64,000 bases of DNA from Anoplopoma fimbria (lineage: Eukaryota > Chordata > Actinopteri > Perciformes > Anoplopomatidae): the NCBI RefSeq assembly GCF_027596085.1, contig NC_072458.1, forward strand, positions 289,001-353,000. Direction: 5' to 3'. Position numbers and translations under genes: made by a program. This document shows positions 39,186 through 52,914 of this stretch, in pieces. The notes under the pieces are model-generated. The model had not been told where the DNA came from, did no database searches, and saw nothing but the letters and a program-made list of their open reading frames with translations. Each line of letters begins with the position of its first letter. Positions within the stretch are counted from its first letter, which is position 1.

Positions 39186-41497
39186 GCTCTTTCTAAATCA
39201 AACGTCTCTGTATATACTTATTGTGTATAATTATACATAACTTTATTAAATTACATATTTTATCCGAATGTAGTTCTGAAAATAATGGATTGCAACTTCT
39301 TGGTTTATAATGATGAGCTATCCTGTGCTTAATGCTACTAAACTTTAACGTTTCCATTTGAGGTCAAACAAAATGGTACATTACTGGTATTTTGTCTCCC
39401 AAAACCTTTGCAGTAAGGGAAGAATTTAAAACTAGAGAGTGAAAATCACAAATCAGCCAGCAGATTAGTCTATATATGGTTGTAATGCAGTTCAGAAGAA
39501 TATATGAGTGCACTTAAGGTACCAAAGTATCACTTGGGGAGCCAATGATGGAGAGTGGATTTGATTTTGTTCTCTTTACATGACCCCGTTTTCCCACGAA
39601 GCAGGGCATTGTTCCTCTCCTCCCTCCCATCTCTCTGTAGCACCAGGAAAAAAAAAAACTTGGCCTGACCTACAGGCAAGTGTACAGCAAAGGCCATGAA
39701 ACCGTCCATCTATATCCATTTCCTGTCTCTCTCTCTCTAAATGTGAGACAGGGGTCACCTTGAAGCTAGACACTTTGTAAATGCACAGCAGAGGAGGCAG
39801 ACGCACTTAGCTCCTGTTCTGTCCTTGTCCATCCCTAACCCTTCCACTCTCTGTATCCTCCGATATCTTTTCCTCTCTTCCTGTCTCTGACCTCCTCTGT
39901 TACTTGTTAACGCTTTAACCTCCTCCTTGCTCATCTCTCTTCTGTCTGCCTCAGAGCTAAAGGGACAATGTCATACAGAGAACAATGGGAATTCCCGTCA
40001 GAGCACCATCTATGACCGTCACCGCGAGTACATGGTCGTTTAGTGTACACCAGTTGTTATCAAACCACTGCACCACTAACAAAGCTCTGCTACACGTGCT
40101 GTGCTGGTAAAAAAATACATCGCATTTCCTAACAATGCCTTGCAAGTAAAGCCTTGTGAAGCAGCAGAAGCACCAGCTCTGTCTTGGCTGTAGGAAAGCA
40201 GTCAGGATACACTGTACTGTCATGTAACAGATATGTGTCTGATAGAGGAACACAAGAGTGAAACTCAAAACGGCAGCAATCCGGTGACAAGATACACAAG
40301 ACCAAAGCGTTCATTTTTAAAAACGACAGAATTGTTAGTGTCAACAGATTCGAGAAAATAATGAATTGCTTTAGTCAATTACCCATCACAAAAGCCAAAC
40401 ATTCTCTGGTTCTAGCTTCTCAAATGTGGGGATTTGCTGCCTTTTTCGGTGTTACATAATTAAAAAAATCTATGATTTTGAACTATTGGTTTAACAAAAT
40501 AAGCAATTTGAAGATTTTACTATTGGTTCTTAAAAGTGGGCTAACGCCGTGCTCATGTAAAGCACGATTGTATTACTGAATTTTCTACTGCAGCTGTTGC
40601 CAGTTCTACAACACTATAATTGTTACCCTATACTAATATTGCAGGGACTAATAACTATTTGTTTGATTTAATGGTGCACAACTTATGAGCTAGTTAGGGC
40701 AGAACACTGAAGTCACACTCACACATGACACATTTTTCTCACTGCAACACATATACCTGACACCCTTTGCAAAAGCATGTTGTATTCAAAATCTCAATGC
40801 TCTGCTCACTTTTTTCTGCTGCCAGTGCCTCACACTCCGTATTCCTCATGGCTCCTGATCACTTTGAATTAAAAATTAAAATCAACTCCACCTCCATTTC
40901 CACCTTTAGGCTTCACTGCCCGGGCTCCCCATTTGCAGGCTTATATCTGTGCTGCAGGGAATGACAAGGTCAGAGACTAAACTGCAATCACTCATGCTGT
41001 ATTCTGATATCAATAACGCAGACAGAACTATGGCTACTGCTACTACCGCTAGTTTAGTGCAGGGGTGTGGGAAGGCTTCGGTACTTTTGTTGGACAGTCT
41101 TCAAAAAACACGTTTTTTACTCTCCGTTCACCTTTGTTTAAACTTGGTTTAAGATTTGGTTTGGTTTACTTATGCCACTGTGTAACTAATACAGATATAG
41201 CATTAGTGTTGTTTTTTTCTTTGTGTATAATTAATAAAGATTACTATATGTTAGCAAATGCAAATGAGTGGTTCAGAGGATTAAATTATAACATGCCTAT
41301 TCTTGCTGCTTTTGATTGCTTGTCAGGTTTTTTTCTTTCATTGTTGTTCTAACTCAGATCAAACATACTCTTTTTGTAATAAATCGTGTAATTTACCTTT
41401 TTGATTTATTGGTCGATTGTGTTGCAAAGAAAAGGAATGCAAACACAGCAAGTCTTCAAAGGTCATATGTGCACCCATAAAGCTCACACACCCACTA
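39186..41497. other. Non-coding stretch, no gene seen
   Basis: Unique-looking DNA, with a run of 12 A at about 39648-39659 and pyrimidine-rich DNA at 39820-39960. Frames at 39957-40344 (reverse) and 40767-41352 (forward) have no recognised features. Confidence 0.6.
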
Positions 41498-42419
<922 letters not shown>

Positions 42420-42650
42420 ACATTCATTTGGAGTTGTGCTTCTGGCTCTTTAGCTGCTAAATGCTATTTTTTCCCGCCAGTTGCATATTTCAACTTTTTG
42501 TTTAGGAGCAGTTTTTACAAGGGCTTTTAGAGCTTTTGCAGGGGAGCTGCAGATGTTGGTGATAACCCCTTTCACACTGACAAATTGAATGGAAAGACAA
42601 TGTGAAAAAAAAATGAAAATAACATATAGAATCAATCCTGCTTTAACATC
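42420..42650. repeat. Possible dispersed repeat family C
   Basis: GGCTCTTTAGCTGCTAAATG (42444-42463) followed by GAGCTGCAGATGTTGGTGAT and CCCCTTTCACACTGAC resembles another abundant percomorph repeat known to me only by its sequence. No second copy in the window was found to confirm it. Confidence 0.35.
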
Positions 42651-42975
42651 CAAAGCCCTACTAGCAGCATGCTAACATTTACCAAGTAGAACTTATCACA
42701 ACGTACAGCTGAGGCATATGGCAGTGCTGTTGATTGCTACAGGTATTTGTATTAGACTAACACAAATGTAACCTGATGCTTATGCTGATCATGAAATGTC
42801 AAAGGATCACAATTCACCCTAAAGGGGAACATGAATGGCGTTACCAAACTGGGTGGTGATAGAGAGAAAGTTTGGGGATCACCAAAGACATTAGAGTTCA
42901 TTCTCTAAGCAATACGGATATTTGTACGAAATATTATGGCAATCCTTCCATCCAACTTTCCGGTAGGCCAACAGC
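42651..42975 (-). repeat. Dispersed repeat family A, reverse copy
   Basis: The reverse complement contains GGATTGCCATAATATTTCG, CTCTAATGTCTTTGGTGATC and, after a gap, GCCTCAGCTGTACGTTGTG and GGTAAATGTTAGCATGCTG. The middle block aligns with the forward copy at 21106-21445. This copy keeps segments on both sides of it. Non-coding. Confidence 0.65.
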
Positions 42976-45900
42976 AGGCCTTCTATGTGAGTAAAAATGA
43001 TGACTCAGGGCAAAGCAACTCCTACTGATCAAGTGCAAAGTGAGATCATGTACACTCGATTGCAAGGAGAGAGTTAGTCAGTAACAGCAAGTAGGAGAGA
43101 AGTAAACCTAACCACTGAAGAAGGCAGAAGAGAGTAGAAATGCGGGAAGTGCAATATGAACCATAACAACCAGTCCAGTGCCCAGAAAAGAGCATTTTTC
43201 AAACAAACCCTGAGGACCGTCAGATCTCTCAGCGTCCTCACTGGAATCCCTCTAAATCTTTCCCAAATCCGACCTTAAAAGAAACTGTGAAGAAGAGAGG
43301 GCGTTTAGGAGTATTGGCCTTCTTATTTTGCCTGCTACGACTCTATCCTCACGGTATACAGGCCATGTGCTCCCAGAGCTGCAAAAAGAAAAGGTTGTGT
43401 GTGTGAAGTTGAATGAGTTTTGCATGTGTGAAAGGCTATGTTGTTGAAGGCATACAGTTTATTATGTTATCAGCCTTATATTCCTATGGTAAGTCAGACA
43501 AATGCAAAGGTCCTCTGGTTCAAGATTTCATTATATATAAACATGTCCAAAGAGTTCAGAAGAAAGTCTTGTATTGAAATCCCCATACAAACATCACTAC
43601 TTCTACAAAAAATACTTTCATGTCAAATAATGAAAAGAGTTTCAAATATATGGTTGAGTGACCCAGCTGTCTCTAGTTGTCAAACTCTATTGCAAGTAAA
43701 ATAGACAGCTTCTTTTCATGTAGCTTCTCTTTCTTCTTTAACCTCGTTTTATTCTCAAACTTTTTGCTTTTCCAGTGTTGTCTCTGGGCGTTTGGATTTC
43801 CTCTCCGCTCTCTTGGTCCTGGTGACCTGGGAACATAAACAACATCCTCATTTGTTCACATCACCTTTAGATATGTTGGAGCACAGGCTTTCTTTACCTC
43901 CACATTACAATATTATTAATACTCTTCAAACACAGGGTCAGTGCCGGAAAACATACTCAAATATTATTTATAAATATCACTACCACAATATAATCTTGCC
44001 CTTTTTTAAAATCATGGATGTTTTGGTAAAATATAAAAAAGCAAATATGATTATTCTGAAGAATTAGTCTCAGTGTTAGATTAATGATGCTATAACCTGT
44101 AAAATGCATATTAATGTTGTTGGTGGTCGAACTATTCTTAATGCTTTTGGGTAGTTTACATTTTAACAATGCATTGTATTATATGAGCTTATCATGTATG
44201 CATTAAAAATCTGTTTCCAGCAAAATACCTACAGCCATTATTTCCTTGGGAATGTAGTGGAGACAATGAAACGTATCACAGCATAGAAACGCTTATGTAA
44301 AATCCCAGAGCTCAAAACTTTTTAATTAAGTGCAGGAAATGTGTGTTGTTCTTTCTGCTTTCTTTCTGCTTTCTGTGGACTTATTCTCAGAGTTTGTTGT
44401 GGTACCAGTCAAGTCCCGCTCATTACTAGTCAGTTACTAGTAAAAACCCACAAAAAGAATACATGACTGTGACCATGAAAAAGTAATGAATCCTCAAGAA
44501 TATCGGAATAACAAAAGAAAAAAGGAATTTCTAACTCCACAAATCAAAGAACGATCAGTATAAAAAGCAACAGTCCATATTTTACTTTCAGAATTCAGCA
44601 CAAGAAGACAACTATAAATATGCTTTATTCATCTTCTCCTAAATCCACCTTTACATGTTTAAAAAACAATAATATGATCATTACATCAACTGTTCTATAA
44701 ATATGCGTGGACTCAAATTTTAATCCATCAAAAATATTTCTGAACTGAATATTGCTTCGGTTCATGAAAGATTATACAGTTTTTGCAGTAAAAAAAATAA
44801 AAAAAATAAAGAATCTTATTAGCAAAAAAATATTACCAAAAAAGTGTCATTGCTTGTAGCCCAGTGTTCATCCGTCAGCCTATCATAAAATCATATTGTC
44901 AGACAAGCTCAAGTTGATTGTTGTGCTGGTTTGGTTGAGTTATTATCGTTTTTCATATTGGGTAAAATCAGTGGAATGTCAACCAGATATCTACATACCT
45001 GCAACACTTTTTCTTAATGTGCTTTCTACAATTGATATGATCTCACAACTTATTTCTATATGCACACTAAACAGATGAGGCCTCCCAGCTACTGCTGTAC
45101 ACAACCAATCTCTGCCATATTGAAAATATCACAGCATAATGAATATAAATAAAGTATTGTTGACAGAAAAATAATAATGTTAATGGGTTTAATAGATGAT
45201 GTCATTAAAAACCATCCATGAATGGAGTGTCAGGGCTATTTCAAGATATGTTATTTGCGTGGCTTTGTTTGTATAGTTCACCCAACATAACAACATGTGT
45301 TTCCATCTTTGGTAACGGTTTTGTTGCTTGGATTCAAAGGCCCATTTTTTTTTCTTCCTTTTCCCCCGATGATCACTGCAGCCTGGCAGAGGAATGAAAC
45401 AGCTAATCTTCTTTGTTTGTTTCCTCAGCAGCCTCATGACGCCTTGGTGTGTACTGCACTCTGTACTCTCCTGCATTGGTTATTGTGTCCTCAGATGAAC
45501 CAACAGGTGCCTCTGGTAAGCACAGAGAGTGTCACAAACCAGCTGGTGCTCGAGACATTGACTCGAGTCGCCAGCTGCGAAGTGGCTGCTGACACCCAAT
45601 GGGTTGTTGGGACGGAGACAAGAAGACCTGCAGACTAACAGAGCTGCGTCATATTGGCTGCTGGGGTCAAAACATTATTGTTTCCCGCATACCTCCTCCG
45701 TGTCACACTCAGTTAAAAACAGATTCTAATTAATTAATCTTTTTAATCAATGCATTCTTTGTATGAATCATCCAATGTCCCCATTTTGCTTTCATGACAG
45801 GTGTGGGGATTGAGGTCATCAGGCAAAAGATTGTCTGAATTACTTCATGACTGTTCTCTGGAAAGAAAGCAATTATTAAACTATAGAGTCTGTAAAACAC

Positions 45901-46114
45901 TATCAAATGATGGAAAATGTTTAATTAGAAAGTATCTTAAGATGCACTTCACATTCCTCCTAAGCTCTGCTTTGTGAAAATCAGGATGCACTTTTCACAA
46001 GTAATGTGTCGCTCTTCAACAGAAGAAATATATCCAGAGACAGAAATTTACCTAATCTTAACAAAAAATGTATTTAATTGCTCAAGTGAATCTGAAATCT
46101 ATTTTAAATATATA
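42976..46114. other. Non-coding stretch, no gene seen
   Basis: AT-rich, stop-dense DNA. The 113-codon frame at 45297-45638 lacks domain features. CCTCAG and GTAAGC near 45423-45519 give weak splice-like pairs without a convincing exon. AT-only patches at 44790-44830 reflect A-rich simple sequence. Confidence 0.6.
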
Positions 46115-46215
46115 ACTCGCTGTCGCGCGGTACCGACGATGCCTCTACTATTAATTAGCACCGTAATTATCAGCGCTAGGATTATTTATCATGCGCTAAT
46201 GAGTCTAGTTCAGTT
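46115..46215. promoter_or_regulatory. Candidate conserved non-coding element (CpG- and TAATTA-rich)
   Basis: In about 100 bases there are roughly nine CpGs (CGCTGTCGCGCGGTACCGAC at 46118-46137, then isolated ones) set in an otherwise CpG-poor, AT-rich region. There are also homeodomain-type core sites: TTAATTAG (46151-46158), GTAATTAT (46163-46170) and GCTAATGAG (46195-46203). This combination is typical of developmental enhancers conserved among vertebrates. Conservation itself is not visible from one sequence. An 81-codon frame crosses the block but has no family features. Confidence 0.38.
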
Positions 46216-47269
46216 TTAGTGAGCACTGTTTATCTCTGGCACTAGACAATGTAATACACAAATGCAGCAATATCTTGGGTTCTTTCACATTCACAGTATA
46301 TACTCTATTGTAAACAGTTAGATCCAATTATTGTTGGTGTGTTTCCAATCCTTTTGAAGCATTGTGTTGGTCTGCCCTCCATCAAAAGCTCAATTATTTT
46401 CAAATGTTATAACAGATTGAGTTATGTTGCTTTTACACAATCCATCCATGGCACCCATAAATGGACACATTTCACAAAATACATACACCACTGGTGCTTT
46501 GATATCTCACAAATTTCTGCCACCAAACACATATTTAGAGTAACAGCTCACTTCCTTAACTTGTCTTTATTGTTTGGCATACAAGCTTCAGATGCTTTTA
46601 CCGAGAGCGATGCAGTGAGGTCATGTTTCAATGGTGTTATATAATCTGGTCATATTGTTTGTTCCAAGAACGGAAGTCATACCTGGTGGTAATATTTCTA
46701 TTAGAGATTTTTACAACATGTTACTTCTATCTCACCCTCTTTTGCAATCCACTGAAATCAGGTGGAACAGAACGTGACACATTTGCACACACATAAAGAT
46801 GGATGGTTTTTATGCCCTCTATGGTGAACACCTTATGCAATCTTGTCTGTGTCATTTCTTGGCACCACGGACGGAAGACTAACGCCCTGAGAAGTGCTGG
46901 ACTGCCTTGATATGATTGGGGAACATTACTGTTTATTATTTTCACACTATTATTTAAAGCTGGACAAACACTGCACCTGCTGTGTCAACATCCACCCTCT
47001 TGACTTCACCTCTTGAAGTCACTCTTCCTGCTGTGCTAATGGATGAAAATGACCTTCATCAAGCAGCTCATTAAGAAATCTCATTGTAAAGTAGGTAACC
47101 TGGGGCACATACATACGTTAACTGCACACATGTATAGTACACGCGTGTGTTACACAGGGTGCCTCTGTTGCTCTCCAGGTGTGATGCAAAGGCTACTCAG
47201 GATTTAACACTGTCAAATGTTCTGGTGACTCATTTGTCATTTGATTCTCACGTCTTCACAGAATGTGCT
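46216..47269. other. Non-coding stretch, no gene seen
   Basis: Unique-looking DNA up to the target-site duplication of the LTR. The 101-codon frame at 46339-46644 has no recognised features. Confidence 0.6.
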
Positions 47270-47274
47270 GTATT

Positions 47275-47892
47275 TGTCATGGCCTCTACCTCTACCTCTG
47301 CTTAGCCTGCAGCCACTCCCCCTTTCCCTGTGTGTGTTGGTGTTTGTTTGATTGCAGGAGTGGAGACAGGTGTACAGGAGCCAGGCCACCAGCTGTCCTC
47401 CATCTCAATCAGCCTGCCCTTAAAAGCCCGGTCCGGACTCCTCCACACCGCCAGATTGTAGACTCTGTTAATCAGTTAGTGTCGCTCTAGCGCTCCAGTC
47501 TATTTGGCATATTATCGGTTACCCTGTTGCTTAATTCCTGTTTTCCTGTTCCCTCAGCTTTCCCCTGCCTGAACCTGCCTTTGTCTCCAGCCCTGTTTCC
47601 CTCCAGCCCTGTTCCCTGTCTCCAGCTCTGTTCCCTGCTCGTCTCCAGCTCTGTTCCCTGCTCGTCTCCAGCTCTGTTCCCTGCTCGTCTCCAGCCCTGT
47701 TCCCTGCTCGTCTCCAGCTCCGGTCCTGGCTCCCCTGGCTCTCAGCTCCGGTCCCTCCCTGGATCCGCCCCACCTGATCCCCTCGTCCTTCCTGCAACGC
47801 ATGCCCTGCTAAGAACAATAAACCCCTCACCCCTACTCTCTGCCTCCCCGTCTCTCTGTGCTGCATTCAGGTCCACCAGTCTCGTCATAACA
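47275..47892 (+). mobile_element. Solo LTR of an LTR retrotransposon (Ty3/gypsy-like)
   Basis: The 618-base element begins TGTCATGG and ends GTCATAACA, giving the TG...CA ends and short inverted repeats expected of an LTR. It is flanked by perfect 5-base duplications GTATT (47270-47274 and 47893-47897). A TATA-like TTAAAAG lies at 47420-47426 and a polyadenylation signal AATAAA at 47817-47822, which also sets the plus orientation. No primer-binding site, internal genes or second LTR follow, so the internal region was probably lost by recombination between LTRs. The Ty3/gypsy label rests on resemblance to fish LTRs of similar GC-rich layout. The 82-129-codon frames here are not genes. Confidence 0.88.
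47618..47720. repeat. 23-bp minisatellite inside the solo LTR
   Basis: The motif GTCTCCAG recurs at 47618, 47641, 47664, 47687 and 47710, an exact 23-base spacing. The unit is GTCTCCAGCTCTGTTCCCTG plus CTC, with a few substitutions in the outer units. It explains the repeating peptide in frames on both strands. Confidence 0.93.
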
Positions 47893-47897
47893 GTATT

Positions 47898-48734
47898 TTT
47901 TTTTCAGAACTCATGAGTCATTACATTATAGTCTGAGTGGTGTAAAAGTGCGCAGTCTGACTGTGGTCGGTGAACCCTTTTGCTCGTTCCCGACGTCAGG
48001 ATTTTAAAGTTAAATAAAACTATTGTTGTTCTGCAGTATCTCTTACATAGATGCAGAGAAAAAAAAAAATCCTGCTTGAACGGGTTCTTTTTTCCTGCTG
48101 GTGCTACATGTATCACCACAGTGCTTAGATGTGTCGAGACAAAATTTAGGTCAGTCACTCAGGGTGAGAAACTTCATGCTCCTTCATACCTTTGGGATGT
48201 TAAGCTTTGCCGGAGTCTACATTTCTTAACATGGTGTATATTCTTTACTGAGCAGTATGCAGCTGATAAGAGAGAGTAAAATGTACAATCATTGTATTTA
48301 TTTGTTTAACATCTTTGTAGCTGGCTCATCAATTTCCCCAGAGATCATAAAAAGCTTTTATTTGAGGTGCTTGTACTCCACTTTAGTATTTTCGATTTCT
48401 AGAGTGCCGCGAGTCTGTCAGATGCTGAGGAGCACTGACCAAGCTGTGGTACCTGACCATGCAATTGTATTCCATATAGGATGCACTGCTGAAGTGACAC
48501 TGCATAAGCTCTTGTGATTAACTAACTAAAGCATTTTAGCTGATTTTATTTAGTTTTTTACAGATAGTTAGCTGCAGTGAGATGGCTAGCTTAAAAGGCT
48601 GGTGCTCAGTGTTTTCATATAGCTATCCTCACAGTTCATTCATTTGCTCCAGTCTGTACTCATTACTCACCAAAGTTACCGCTCTATCTTCATAATATAA
48701 CGTCATGGTGCACCTTCTGAACGAAAGTATAGGT
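47898..48734. other. Non-coding stretch, nothing recognised
   Basis: Unique-looking DNA between the LTR and the hAT element, with an A run near 48059-48069. Confidence 0.58.
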
Positions 48735-49098
48735 CAGTGGTTCTCAACCTTGGGGTCGGGAACTTCAAGGGTGCAGGAGATTACTTAAGGACGCTTGGTT
48801 GTGGAGAAATAAATTACAAGAACATCATTCAGACTCAGAAATAGTTTTCCATTACATTGCTTAGTGATATAATTTGGCTCAGAATAGATTTTATTAAGCG
48901 TGAGAGAAAGTGAGTTTCAGACGGGGGATCTTCGGCGGGTCAGGGCCAATGAAAGTCACGTAAAGCATCCAAAATCTTCAGTGCCTGGAGCACATTAAAC
49001 AACGCCCAGGTGCTAGTTGTTCAAACAAAACTGGGAGGTTATGAACACCAACCTGATTATTCTTGGGTGTCGCTACTCAAAAAGTTTGAGAACCACTG
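48735..49098. mobile_element. Non-autonomous hAT (Charlie-type) miniature element, second copy
   Basis: The ends CAGTGGTTCTCAA (48735-48747) and TTTGAGAACCACTG (49085-49098) are inverted repeats of at least 13 bases and match the termini of the element at 16619-16963. After the left end, CCTTGGGGTCGGGAAC is typical of this group. The interior differs from the other copy, so they are different subfamilies. The expected 8-base flanks (GTATAGGT and GTTTACTA) agree at only about half the positions, so the duplication has decayed or the boundary is off. No transposase. Confidence 0.86.
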
Positions 49099-52000
49099 GT
49101 TTACTACGTGGGCAGTTACCATGGAGATGCTACTCTGTAAACTCAACTCTGGGTTTGTAAAGCCAACACTTGACAACATGCTACTCTACTTACATTGCTT
49201 TGTTGGTAAAACCCTAGTTCATACCTTTGCCTGTTTCCAAAGGTAATCATAAAATAAGACATCAATCTGTCTTCTACTGTCAGAAAAACTTTTTCCTTAA
49301 TACTAGAATATGTCACCTCCCAAATATTATAACTAAAGATTTAACTAGTTTATGTCTGGCATATTATAAATCTATTGATACAAAAGTACTCTAGCAGCTT
49401 CCAAGTTCTTAAGTAAGTAGTAAAACATTTAATGGAGCATATTTAATGTAATTATGTATGTTATGTGGTTCCTCTTGAGCTATTAATTGGAAGCAATCAA
49501 AAGCATAATTACATACCTCAATCATTATAATACAAGAGCGCATGTTCATAAAGTATTTAGACACCATTTCTGCTTGCTTCTTTTCTTCCCTCTATGTATG
49601 GCTGATAAAGTTTGATGCTGGAATGGTGCCATTACAAACCGTGAACTCCCACTGGAGGACATTTGTAACTTCGTCCAACAACAATCCAGACCTGTAAGTG
49701 AACGGCATCAAGCCTCACTTATATGTAATGTAATGTAATGTAATGTAACTTATATCTTCCATTGAAGTATGTGCTGATTAGTTTTATGTCAACCATGATT
49801 AGTTGAATGCCCTGAAAAGCTGGATGTTCAAATTTTCCATGAGTACCCAAACGTCACATGCGTTTGAGGATCAGAGGAATCGTAGGGTTTCAAAACTCCA
49901 AATCACCTGGTGGCTGGTGATTTTTTGACAATGTATAAATACATTAAAATTCAATACAATGCAAATATTCTAGTTTTAAACTTCAATAAGCACAGTAAGC
50001 ATTTGTAAATCGTTACATTAACATTGAAAGTTGAACATTGTATGTTTTTAAAACTTTTAGTTTTCAGTTTTTAAGATAAAGTTAGTATGTAGACTCTTTT
50101 CTCTCAATACATTTGGACTCTACTTCTCTGTGGACATTGTTGCAGTGACATATTTGCAGTTATGTACTATGTGACGGACATGCCTACAAATGTATATTTT
50201 ACACAGAAATTGCCAGTGTTCATATGATGTCATGAAGGAGCGCCCCCTAAGAAAAAACAATTTACACCAGAGCCCATCAATGTCATGTTACAGCAGCAAC
50301 TATATGTCAATGTCACAAATGCACCACAGGATCGTATAGAACATGTCCTTCTTTTATATACACAATCCAAACCCCTCACTAATCATAAATCATAGAGCCA
50401 TCTGGGAGCAATGATTGATTCCATCGCCGTGAATTAAAGGCAGAATCAGCCTCGTCCCTCTGTTCCTCGGAACCCTTGGGCCCCTCTTCCTGCTGTGCTC
50501 ACTCTGCCAATCCTGTGAAGCTACATAGAACACATCAGCAGGGCGAGTTTGTGTGTGTTTGTGCATTCCTGTGTGCACGTCAGTGGGCGTAATGAAGCAG
50601 AGGATGAGGCTGACACGGAGTCTATCAGAAGGTGTCAGTTTGGGTTAATCCTGATGTTATCCTGTCTGTAAAAGTATGAAAGCGTCAGCCTTGTGGACAC
50701 AACGACACAGACACACACACCTATCCCACCTACACACACATGCTCTCACATCTCATAATTTGACATGAGAGTAATTGAGGAGGCCATTGTCAATTAACAC
50801 TATTTCACTATCTCCCATAGAGCAGCTAACCTGTCACTGCTTCCATCATTACAACTAAACGGAGCTAATCACCAGTCCAGTTTATTTTGTTCTCTCAGGA
50901 AATTAAGCGGCTTTCAGGGATACATGCCTTTGTAATAGATTTAAGCACAATGTTCTCCCGGTGAAAATGATAAGGTACGTCAATAATCTCAGCTTGTAAA
51001 ACAGCTTTTTTTTTACACTGGTACTGGTGCTTTTAGTGGCGCATAGTATGTGATCATCTATTGTGTAGTGTAGCACTTTTATATTTAATGTAATTCCTGA
51101 GGGAATGAAAAGCCGGCTGTCATAGAGAGGGGGCCAGATGTGATAATTGTTCAACTAAGGGGATTATAACCGAACACTTTCAGACTCCCTCCTGGAAGAC
51201 ATTCATTCAAAAAGGGAAATAGTTCAGACAAAGGCACAGGCGAGATGTGTGGCGGGGGGGCTCAGAAGTGGTTGAGCCATCCATCAAGCACTTCGATCAA
51301 AGTATACTGGCACCTTTTAGTTTGTCTCAAAGGTTTCAGAATGCCCTGCCATGTCTGCTGTAATCAGCTGCTAGCATATTATGTTCCTACTGAAGCCGTT
51401 AAATCTTTCAAAACTGGTCACAACTACAAATGTTCACGTTGTTAAGAGACCAAGTGTATTAAAACAGGTGGGCACTGTAGTTGTAAAACATTAAAATACA
51501 TTATTTAGCAGTTTTGACATTTTGACACCAGAACATTGTAAAAAATAAACTGTTTGGAAAATACCAATGATTTGAATACTGAATGAAATTCATGATTTAG
51601 TCATGGTGTAATATAGTAATTTAGTTGCCACCAACCCGAGGTATGTGTTCAAGCATACCACTTCAACTGAAAATATATTGCATTGTTTTATTCTGCTACT
51701 GTCATTTCAATAGGAGTTTAAGGGTTTATAGTTTTAAAACCACAATGGAAGTCTTTGGCACAGAGGAATGAGATGTATCAGGATTTGTCTACACCGGCAA
51801 TACCTGAAGTAGGATATATCTACTGCTAGAGTAAGTCTTTTTTGGGATTTGTTGTCAACTTATTCTTCAAATTCAAACATGTTACCAATCTCTCCCTCTG
51901 CCGAATATATCAAGTCTTAAAAGTTCCTTCTTTTTCCCTTTAAAATGTATCTGCAATGGCTTTTTTCTCTGTCTCTCTTCCTCTCTCTGCCCTGCGGCCC

Positions 52001-52914
52001 TTCCCCACATGGGCCGACATTTCCCAGCAGTGCTTGATGTATATCTGACCTTTGATGTTGTCGCTGCGTGTCCTGGAGCCTAAGGCCCAATTAAAACTAA
52101 CAGCCCCGGAGGCCTTCCGACCATCCCTCGAACCCACCCTTTGTGTCTTCTTTCTCTTTTTGCCTCACCCATTACTATTCCTCTCTTACATACTTCCTCT
52201 AAACTCCTCCCCTCTTGCCACTGTGCACCTCTGCCCCTCCCTTTCCTCCTCATTTGTGATTCTACCCTTTCTCTTTCTTATCCTTCATCTCTTTCCACCT
52301 TTATTTGCAGTCCATCCCTAACACGAGAATGTCTGCCTTGCTCTGTAGTCTCATCTTCCTTCTCCATTGTCACATGGCTATGTATCATTCATGGGCGCAC
52401 AGATTTTGCTTTCGCTCCCATTTGGGTAATAGTTGTGCTAGATACCTCAGAACTCCCATTTCAGAATATTGCTCATTTCCTCACTTGATACATTGGCCGC
52501 TTCATGTGGAGGCAATATCCAGAACTCATTTATTCCATCTAAAGCACATTTGGTAATTTCAACAAGTGCAGAGGCTGCAGAGACCCACAGCATATTCATT
52601 ATGATGACTTATGGATCTAATTAATCAGAATACGTGAGTGTGATTTTAGCCCCCTGTTTCTCTTGTTGATCAGCTGACATCATCTCTTCTATGAAGAGGG
52701 TCAAAACAAACAGGATATTACATGCACACAAACTGTAAAAGCCCCGATAACACAATAATGTCATATATTAAGGAGTAAACCGGCAGTGCGCTCTCATCGC
52801 TTCTCCTGTCTCCACTGTAACCAGAGAGATCACCGCCACCCCACCCTGTTTGTGCAAGTGTAGACGTACTTCAAAGTCACGTTTGCTGGCCCTCTCATGA
52901 AACCTGTGGCCCAT
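49099..52914. other. Long non-coding stretch, no gene seen
   Basis: AT-rich unique DNA. TAATG units repeat about five times at 49722-49747 (TGTAATGTAATGTAATG), resembling a SINE tail but with no SINE body. Pyrimidine-rich DNA at 51955-52320 creates Ser/Leu/Pro-rich open frames (up to 115 codons) without family features. Confidence 0.6.

Noticed and set aside
45423..45520. Pair of CCTCAG acceptors and a GTAAGC donor
   Set aside because: The acceptors lack strong polypyrimidine tracts and the enclosed sequence has no recognisable coding or conserved character.
47527..47916. Open frames of 82-129 codons with repeated peptide motifs on both strands
   Set aside because: They lie in the solo LTR and its 23-base minisatellite. 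The repetition is a translation of the tandem DNA repeat, and overlapping frames exist on both strands.
49722..49747. SINE tail (TGTAATG repeats)
   Set aside because: The repeat is similar to the tail of the SINE at 6812, but no A box, B box or SINE body precedes it.
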